From Treponema sp. (GTDB lineage Bacteria; Spirochaetota; Spirochaetia; Treponematales; Treponemataceae): a stretch of 10,626 nt of DNA. Below, in pieces: positions 6,642 to 10,626 of this stretch. Made by a program: the position numbers and the translations under genes. The stretch's first letter is position 1. Each line of letters begins with the position of its first letter. The DNA lies in assembly GCA_024699205.1 (NCBI GenBank), contig JAILQA010000046.1, positions 1-10,626 on the forward strand. The letters run 5' to 3'. The notes below the pieces were generated by a model that saw only the letters and a list, made by a program, of their open reading frames with translations, searched no databases and was not told the origin of the DNA.

Positions 6642-7889
6642 ATGGAAGATAAAAAGACACAAGAAGATAAGCTGCAATTAATCATCGAAATAGAACGACA
6701 TCTTGGCGAAATTCAAGATATTGATGTTTTGCTTGAATGCATTTTGACTGAAACAAGAAAAATCGTAAATGCTGATGCCGGTTCAATTTATGTTGTTGAA
6801 GGTTCCAGAATCCGTATTAAATATGGTCAGAATGATACTCACTTAAAAGAACTTGCCCCTGGCGAAAAGCTTCCTTATACAAATTTCACTTTTGCAATGG
6901 ATGAAAAGACTATCTGTGGATATGTCGCTTCAACCGGAATTCCTTTGAATATTAAAGATGCTTATAAAATCCCTGCATCTAAGCCTTATAAATTTGGTAA
7001 AAATACAGATCTTCTTACAGATTACAGAACAAAATCTATTTTTACATTTCCATTAAAAATGGCTAACGGCAAGCTGCTGGGGGTTCTTCAGATTATAAAC
7101 AAGCTTGATGAAAACGGAAACGTAACTTATTTTGATGAACAGGATGAACTGCTGATTACACATTTTGCAAACTCTGCTGTTCAAGCCTTATTGAATGCTT
7201 ATGTTACAAGCAACATGGTTAAGCGTACCTTAAAAATGTCTGAATTTCGTGATCCTAAGGAAACCTTTTTTCACTGTGAACGTGTTTCCCTCTTTTCTCT
7301 GGAAATTTATGACCGCTGGGCCTTTAATCATAATATCCCTGAAGAAGAATTCCATAAATTCCGCGATAATTTAAAAATCGCTGCCAAATTTCACGATGTA
7401 GGTAAGGTTGGAATTTCTGACTTAATCTTAAAAAAACAGTTTCCTCGCTTTACTCCGGAAGAGAGGAGTATTATGCAGTGTCACACTTGTATTGGTGCTC
7501 AACTCTTTGATCCTCCAGAATCATTTTTGGATCAGATGTCTCTTGATATTGCCTTGCATCATCATGAACGCTGGGATGGTGGTGAGACCGGTTATCCTGG
7601 TGCAGTTAATCTTTCTGAATTTTCAATAAAAGATTTTTCTTTGCCTCCATCAAAACCTATGAAAGGTAATGATATTCCTATTGCTGCAAGAATTGTTGCT
7701 GTTGCTGATGTTTTTGATGCTCTAAGTCATAAAAGATGTTATAAAGAATCCTGGACAATTGAAGATTCATTTGCAGAAATTCAAAATAGTGCTGGTTCTC
7801 AGTTTGATCCAGAAGTTGTGCTTGCTTTTATGCAGATAAAAGACCGAATCTGTTCAATTTATATGGCTTATCCAGATAATGAAGAATAG
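6642..7889 (+). CDS. GAF plus HD-GYP protein, predicted c-di-GMP phosphodiesterase
   Basis: A 415-residue cytoplasmic signalling protein. Residues about 10-185 form a GAF sensory domain (NADAGSIYVVEG at 43-54; FTFPLKMANGKLLGVLQIINK at 134-154). Residues about 190-405 form an HD-GYP hydrolase. Likely metal and catalytic residues are His211, the HD pair His251-Asp252 (FHDVGK), His281, the HHHE run 306-309, GYP at 317-319 and Asp356 in VADVFDAL. HD-GYP enzymes degrade cyclic di-GMP, and all expected ligands appear intact, so activity is likely. Two oddities: DGGETGYP replaces the usual DGTGYP, and about 20 extra residues (320-340) sit between GYP and the conserved G-x-x-IP-x-x-AR segment. The GAF ligand is unknown. 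There is no receiver or membrane domain. The start is ATG at 6642, before which AG-rich sequence gives a weak ribosome site; an in-frame GTG at 6630 is possible. Confidence 0.9.
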   Translation: MEDKKTQEDKLQLIIEIERHLGEIQDIDVLLECILTETRKIVNADAGSIYVVEGSRIRIKYGQNDTHLKELAPGEKLPYTNFTFAMDEKTICGYVASTGIPLNIKDAYKIPASKPYKFGKNTDLLTDYRTKSIFTFPLKMANGKLLGVLQIINKLDENGNVTYFDEQDELLITHFANSAVQALLNAYVTSNMVKRTLKMSEFRDPKETFFHCERVSLFSLEIYDRWAFNHNIPEEEFHKFRDNLKIAAKFHDVGKVGISDLILKKQFPRFTPEERSIMQCHTCIGAQLFDPPESFLDQMSLDIALHHHERWDGGETGYPGAVNLSEFSIKDFSLPPSKPMKGNDIPIAARIVAVADVFDALSHKRCYKESWTIEDSFAEIQNSAGSQFDPEVVLAFMQIKDRICSIYMAYPDNEE

Positions 7890-7920
7890 CTAAACTGGAT
7901 TTAGCGAACAGATTTTTTTT
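7889..7920 (+). terminator. Weak intrinsic terminator after the HD-GYP gene
   Basis: GCTAAA-CTGGA-TTTAGC (7889-7905) is a 6-bp stem with a 5-nt loop that begins on the last base of the stop codon. Eight T residues follow at 7913-7920. The 7 nt between stem and T-run weaken the call. The minus strand has A-runs here instead, so it would work only for the plus-strand gene. Confidence 0.4.
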
Positions 7921-7949
7921 AAGCTTTATAAAGTTTTTTTTATTTTCCC
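7921..7949 (+). terminator. Second AT-rich hairpin with T-run after the HD-GYP gene
   Basis: AAGCTT pairs with AAGTTT around a 4-nt TATA loop (6 bp with one G-T wobble, 7921-7936), and more T-rich sequence follows. It overlaps the last codons of the convergent DUF188 gene. With the preceding hairpin it may form a tandem terminator; alone it is weak. Confidence 0.3.
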
Positions 7950-8398
7950 AATTGATGAATTGTTTTATCAAAACAATTGGCGAATTTTGCAAATTTCTCT
8001 TTGTTATAACCTTCGTTGTAATGCTGCACAAGTCCAATCTGCGCTAATTCAAAATCAAAATCACGTTCCGAAAGAAGCTCTTTAATATTTTCTGCAGAAA
8101 AAGTAGTTCCCCTGTCGTTTATACAGGTAATTTTTTTTGAAACAAGTTTATCTGCAAAAACAATATCACGTGTTATTACCAGATCGGATTCATCTGCATG
8201 TTCCAAAATGTAATTATCTGCAGCATCTTTTTCAGCATCACACACAATCATATTAAATGGAAATTCGTTCTTAGAAGTAATCGTCTTATTTGCAACAAAA
8301 TTGACTGTCAGCTTTTCTTTGGCGGCGTATTTTGTAACGTAATTTCTTACAAGAGTAGGGCAGGAATCTGCATCTATCCAGATAGTAAAATGCTTCAA
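7940..8398 (-). CDS. DUF188 (YaiI/YqxD, UPF0178) family protein with TTG start
   Basis: A 152-residue small cytoplasmic protein of the DUF188 family, related by fold to PIN/NYN-type nuclease domains; its biochemical role is not established. Family landmarks are IDADSCP (8-14), DAADNYIL (58-65), VITRDI (74-79) and INDRG (93-97) where relatives have NPRG. The acidic residues in the first three motifs are placed like metal ligands. The C-terminal 40 residues are basic and not recognisable. The only workable start is TTG at 8398: the frame is closed by the zapA stop codon seven codons upstream, and AGGA sits about 7-8 nt before the TTG. It is the last gene of the infC operon, 18 nt after zapA, and converges with the HD-GYP gene. 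Confidence 0.82.
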   Translation of the reverse strand: MKHFTIWIDADSCPTLVRNYVTKYAAKEKLTVNFVANKTITSKNEFPFNMIVCDAEKDAADNYILEHADESDLVITRDIVFADKLVSKKITCINDRGTTFSAENIKELLSERDFDFELAQIGLVQHYNEGYNKEKFAKFANCFDKTIHQLGK

Positions 8399-8416
8399 TT
8401 TATTTCCTGTAAAAAT

Positions 8417-8731
8417 CTATAAAACCTTGTTGATCTTATCGATCATTGCAATCGTGCGTCTTTCTAATTCTTCACTATCCGTATTATTTTCCGGTGGAAG
8501 TGTCTGTCCGCTTTTTAATACTGCAACATTTGATTTTTCTTTATAAAGTTCATCGCAGAGCATAATTCCGGCTAAAATAGATGTTTGAAGTGGTGTTTTT
8601 ATTGATGGAATTTTTGAAACATCCTCTACAATTCGAGAATAATATCCCAAAAGCTTATTAAGATATTCTTCATCTTCGTTTGCCTGAACTGTAAATGATG
8701 TATCTAAAAGATTTATGTGTAGTTTACCCAT
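8417..8731 (-). CDS. zapA: Cell division protein ZapA
   Basis: A 104-residue ZapA-type protein, the FtsZ-binding factor that bundles protofilaments and promotes Z-ring assembly at mid-cell. Residues 1-40 give the compact N-terminal domain, with KLHINLLDTSFTVQ followed by the hallmark EDEEYLNKLL (19-28). Residues about 45-104 are helical, fitting the tetramerising helix and coiled coil of the family (QTSILAGIMLCDELY at 49-63 and ELERRTIAMIDKINKVL at the end). The P-rich stretch near residue 80 may break the helix. It starts 9 nt after the ZapB-like gene, and its own ribosome site is poor, so translation may be coupled to the gene before it. The pairing with a coiled-coil partner gene supports the call. 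Confidence 0.85.
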   Translation of the reverse strand: MGKLHINLLDTSFTVQANEDEEYLNKLLGYYSRIVEDVSKIPSIKTPLQTSILAGIMLCDELYKEKSNVAVLKSGQTLPPENNTDSEELERRTIAMIDKINKVL

Positions 8732-8740
8732 TATATACCA

Positions 8741-9325
8741 TTAAAAAATATCAAAGCCTAAACTATCCTGAGATTCATCTTCTTCAGAATCTTCAGCAAT
8801 GTAGTCAGAAGGAACATTTTCGATTGTATCACTGGTATCATCGGCAACTTCTTCAACTGGCTCTTCTGTAAAGATAGGATTTGCAAGTGTTTTATTAATG
8901 TTTGTATTTTCAGAGAAATTGTCAGCAAGAGGCGCCTGCATTTTTTGAGGCTGCTGAGATTGTGCTTCTGAAATAGAAATGTCTTGATTAACAGGTTCTT
9001 CAACCTGAGCTTCAACTTCCTCTTCTGCAAGAGGTTCTTTTTTTACAGATTCCATAGTTTCAAAACTAGGAAGTGTAGAACCGGCTGCCTTTAATACTGA
9101 ATTTTCAATAGAAGTCAACCGGTCTAAAGCTTTTCGTATGCCCAACTCGATCTTATTCTGGTCGGTCTCAAAAGAGGAAAGCTGCTCCGATTTAGAAGAA
9201 AGCGCATTTGTGAGCTCTGAACATTTTTTGCGCAGAGCATCGTTTTCATCCTGTAACTGTCGAATCTTTTCAACAGCACTTTCTACCTTTTGTTCCAATA
9301 ACAAAACTTGATCGAGTGAAATCAT
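8741..9325 (-). CDS. ZapB-like coiled-coil protein with acidic tail
   Basis: A 194-residue protein in two halves. Residues about 5-80 are a predicted coiled coil (LLLEQKVESAVEKIRQLQDE and following heptad-like segments), resembling ZapB-type division proteins. Residues about 95-188 are acidic, rich in Gln, Ser, Glu and Asp, and probably disordered. The chain ends in DSLGFDIF, a short hydrophobic peptide after the acidic run. E. coli ZapB is only about 80 residues, so the long tail is extra. The function is inferred from the coiled coil and the zapA gene 9 nt downstream: it probably works with ZapA at the Z-ring or in linking it to the nucleoid. A good AAGGA site lies 7 nt before the ATG, and the gene begins 10 nt after the rplT stop. 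The N-terminal half alone would also fit a generic scaffold protein. Confidence 0.65.
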   Translation of the reverse strand: MISLDQVLLLEQKVESAVEKIRQLQDENDALRKKCSELTNALSSKSEQLSSFETDQNKIELGIRKALDRLTSIENSVLKAAGSTLPSFETMESVKKEPLAEEEVEAQVEEPVNQDISISEAQSQQPQKMQAPLADNFSENTNINKTLANPIFTEEPVEEVADDTSDTIENVPSDYIAEDSEEDESQDSLGFDIF

Positions 9326-9335
9326 ACATTATTCC

Positions 9336-9695
9336 TTATGCATTCAATGCTTTTTTAGCTGCTTCAACAACTGCTTTGAAAGCTGCTGGATCTTCAATAG
9401 CCATATTAGAGAGAGCCTTGCGGTTCAATTTAATACCTGCTTTGTTAATTCCGTCGATAAAGCGTGAATATGTAAGACCTTCTTCTCTAACTGCAGCATT
9501 AATACGTGCAATCCAGAGAGAGCGGAATTCATGTTTACGGTCTCTGCGGTCAACATAAGCATGGCTGAGAGCTTTAGTTACAGCATCTTTTGCTGGTTTG
9601 TAGTTCGATTTTCTGTCGCCTCTAAAACCTTTAGCAAGTTTTAAAATCTTTACACGGCGATTCTTTCTTTTTGTTCCGTCTATTGCTCTTGACAT
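9336..9695 (-). CDS. rplT: 50S ribosomal protein L20
   Basis: A 119-residue protein of standard L20 length. It is an early 23S rRNA-binding protein needed for 50S assembly, and in several bacteria it represses its own operon. The basic N-terminal extension ([19 protein letters not shown]) is typical, as are [19 protein letters not shown] (53-71) and [15 protein letters not shown] in the globular part. The first residues ([11 protein letters not shown]) differ from the common MPRVKRG opening. AGGAG lies 6 nt before the ATG. It follows rpmI by 12 nt in the conserved infC-rpmI-rplT order. Confidence 0.97.
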   Translation of the reverse strand: MSRAIDGTKRKNRRVKILKLAKGFRGDRKSNYKPAKDAVTKALSHAYVDRRDRKHEFRSLWIARINAAVREEGLTYSRFIDGINKAGIKLNRKALSNMAIEDPAAFKAVVEAAKKALNA

Positions 9696-9707
9696 TTCAT
9701 TCTCCTA

Positions 9708-9908
9708 TCAACCATAAGGAAGCATCTGCTTTCTGATTTTCTTTGCGTCGGCTTCTGCTACATATCCTGCAGCACGAAGATTTCTCTTTCTTTTTGGAGA
9801 ACGTTTTGTCAAAATATGACGAAGGTTCTGCTTCTTGTGTTTTACTTTTCCACTGCCAGTTAAAGAATAACGTTTAGCAGCAGACTTCTTTGTCTTCATC
9901 TTAGGCAT
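9708..9908 (-). CDS. rpmI: 50S ribosomal protein L35
   Basis: A 66-residue, very basic protein of normal L35 length. [14 protein letters not shown] and the central [20 protein letters not shown] are diagnostic. It is a component of the large ribosomal subunit. GAGG is 8-9 nt upstream of the ATG, and the gene begins 12 nt after infC, so translation is probably linked to that of infC and rplT. Confidence 0.97.
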   Translation of the reverse strand: MPKMKTKKSAAKRYSLTGSGKVKHKKQNLRHILTKRSPKRKRNLRAAGYVAEADAKKIRKQMLPYG

Positions 9909-9920
9909 TTTCTAAACCTC

Positions 9921-10463
9921 TTATTTTGCGGCTTTTGCTGAGATTGTCATTGACATATTACGACCATCCATAGCGGCTGGTTTGTCAATGTTGTACGCCG
10001 AGGTAAGTCGCTTTAGCACCTCATTCAGGACGTCATATCCCAATTCTGTGTGAGCAAGTTCACGACCGCGGAAACGGATTGTAACTTTTACCTTGTCACC
10101 TTCATTAAGAAATTCCTGAATATGTTTGGCCTTCGTATCAAGGTCGCCAGAGCCAATCTTAGGCTGCATTCTGATTTCCTTGAGTTTCAATACCTTCTGA
10201 TTTTTCTTGGAGTCTCGGAGCTTTTTCTCCTGTTCAAATCGGTATTTACCGTAGTCCAGTATTTTACAAACCGGTGGATTTGCATTTGGCGAAACTTCAA
10301 CAAGGTCAAGATCCTTGTCTTTTGCTATTTTAAGAGCCTCCAGTGTAGGAACTATTCCCAACTGATTTCCCTCGTCATCTATAAGACGCACCTCTCGCAC
10401 ACGGATATTTTCGTTTACCCGTTGTCCCTTATTGTTGTTCTGTACATGCGTGTTGTTAGCCAA
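9921..10463 (-). CDS. infC: Translation initiation factor IF-3 with TTG start
   Basis: A 180-residue IF3. It binds the 30S subunit, prevents joining with 50S, and checks start codon and initiator tRNA. The N-domain (about 14-80) has [21 protein letters not shown] and [27 protein letters not shown] in pieces. The lysine-rich linker (about 80-95) leads to the C-domain with [14 protein letters not shown] and [11 protein letters not shown]. The start must be the TTG at 10463: an in-frame TAG lies directly before it, no ATG or GTG fits within the first codons, and AGGAGG stands 4 nt away. E. coli infC starts with AUU, which underlies autoregulation; UUG is less strongly discriminated by IF3, so a similar loop is possible but unproven. 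It is the first gene of the operon. Confidence 0.96.
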   Translation of the reverse strand: MANNTHVQNNNKGQRVNENIRVREVRLIDDEGNQLGIVPTLEALKIAKDKDLDLVEVSPNANPPVCKILDYGKYRFEQEKKLRDSKKNQKVLKLKEIRMQPKIGSGDLDTKAKHIQEFLNEGDKVKVTIRFRGRELAHTELGYDVLNEVLKRLTSAYNIDKPAAMDGRNMSMTISAKAAK

Positions 10464-10466
10464 CTA

Positions 10467-10473
10467 TCCTCCT
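10467..10473 (-). promoter_or_regulatory. Strong ribosome binding site of infC
   Basis: AGGAGGA is close to a full anti-16S match and ends 3 nt before the TTG start codon. The short spacing and the adjoining hairpin arm (10474-10479) make this site a likely control point. Confidence 0.8.
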
Positions 10474-10507
10474 AGTGTTGTAAACACTTTTAGTGTTTTT
10501 AAAACAC
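10474..10507 (-). promoter_or_regulatory. infC leader with alternating complementary segments
   Basis: In RNA order: segment 1 GTGTTT (10507-10502), segment 2 AAACACT (10498-10492), segment 3 AGTGTTT (10488-10482), segment 4 AACACT (10479-10474), then the ribosome site. Segments 1:2 (6 bp), 2:3 (7 bp) and 3:4 (6 bp) can each form a perfect hairpin with a 3-nt loop, and they exclude one another in the manner of an attenuator. Pairing 3:4 would place a stem right against the Shine-Dalgarno site; pairing 2:3 would free it. L20 or IF3 feedback is plausible from known infC operon control, but no ligand can be read here. Confidence 0.45.
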
Positions 10508-10531
10508 ATTAAACATATAGCGTGTTCTAGT

Positions 10532-10561
10532 ATTATATCTTAAATTATAAAAGAATGTCTA
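10532..10561 (-). promoter_or_regulatory. Promoter of the infC-rpmI-rplT-zap operon
   Basis: On the minus strand TAGACA (10561-10556, five of six to consensus), an 18-bp spacer and a perfect TATAAT (10537-10532). The predicted start near 10525 gives a leader of about 60 nt that contains the alternating hairpins. Confidence 0.6.
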
Positions 10562-10585
10562 TAGAAAATATTTTAATTCAATGAA

Positions 10586-10614
10586 TTGCCTATTGTTTTT
10601 ATATTTACTACAAT
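10586..10614 (+). promoter_or_regulatory. Possible divergent promoter reading out of the right edge
   Basis: TTGCCT (10586-10591), a 17-bp spacer and TACAAT (10609-10614, five of six). No coding sequence follows before the window ends, so there is no gene to support it. The sequence is AT-rich and a chance match is possible. Confidence 0.25.
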
Positions 10615-10626
10615 ACTTTATGAATA

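Noticed and set aside
8758..9030. Minus-strand open frame within the ZapB-like gene
   Set aside because: It is a Lys/Leu-rich shadow of the Glu-rich tail in another frame, with no ribosome site of its own.
10050..10475. Plus-strand open frame of 141 codons opposite infC
   Set aside because: It is antisense to a highly conserved gene, with no family similarity or ribosome site.
10575..10587. Inverted repeat AATTCA-A-TGAATT upstream of the infC promoter as an operator
   Set aside because: It is short, AT-only apart from two bases, and expected by chance in such AT-rich sequence; nothing links it to a known regulator.

Overview
The window looks like a chromosomal segment from a low-GC anaerobic bacterium, most likely a gut or rumen Treponema (Spirochaetota). 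This is inferred from gene content and order, since no rRNA or other decisive marker is present. The clues are an infC-rpmI-rplT cluster that runs on into a coiled-coil protein, ZapA and a DUF188 protein; a lipoprotein signal with a loose, spirochaete-style lipobox; a divergent TtcA-like enzyme; a GAF/HD-GYP signalling protein; and cytoplasmic xylan-oligomer hydrolysis. There are no rRNA genes, tRNA genes, CRISPR arrays, insertion sequences or phage genes.

Left part (1-2759). The 5' end of a glycoside hydrolase family 3-type lipoprotein gene leaves the left edge on the minus strand. It diverges from a plus-strand pair: a short-chain dehydrogenase and pncB, the nicotinate phosphoribosyltransferase of the NAD salvage pathway. 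Only 28 bp separate the two divergent start codons, and both may be read from leaderless mRNAs. After pncB comes a GC-rich, highly structured stretch of about 90 bp that encodes nothing obvious and lies against the stop codon of the next, convergent gene.

Middle part (2760-6483, minus strand). In transcription order there is an OFA-family MFS transporter with a good promoter, a strong intrinsic-terminator hairpin, a GH43 beta-xylosidase/arabinofuranosidase, and a TtcA-like PP-loop ATPase. The hairpin sits only 16 bp before the GH43 start codon, which suggests attenuation or mRNA processing.

Right part (6484-10626). A plus-strand GAF plus HD-GYP protein, a predicted c-di-GMP phosphodiesterase, converges on a six-gene minus-strand operon. 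That operon encodes IF3, L35, L20, a ZapB-like coiled-coil protein, ZapA and a DUF188 protein, with gaps of 9-18 nt. It joins translation initiation and 50S assembly to Z-ring assembly. The infC leader carries four alternating, mutually complementary segments directly before the Shine-Dalgarno sequence, which is a candidate RNA switch or autoregulatory site. infC and the DUF188 gene both start with TTG.
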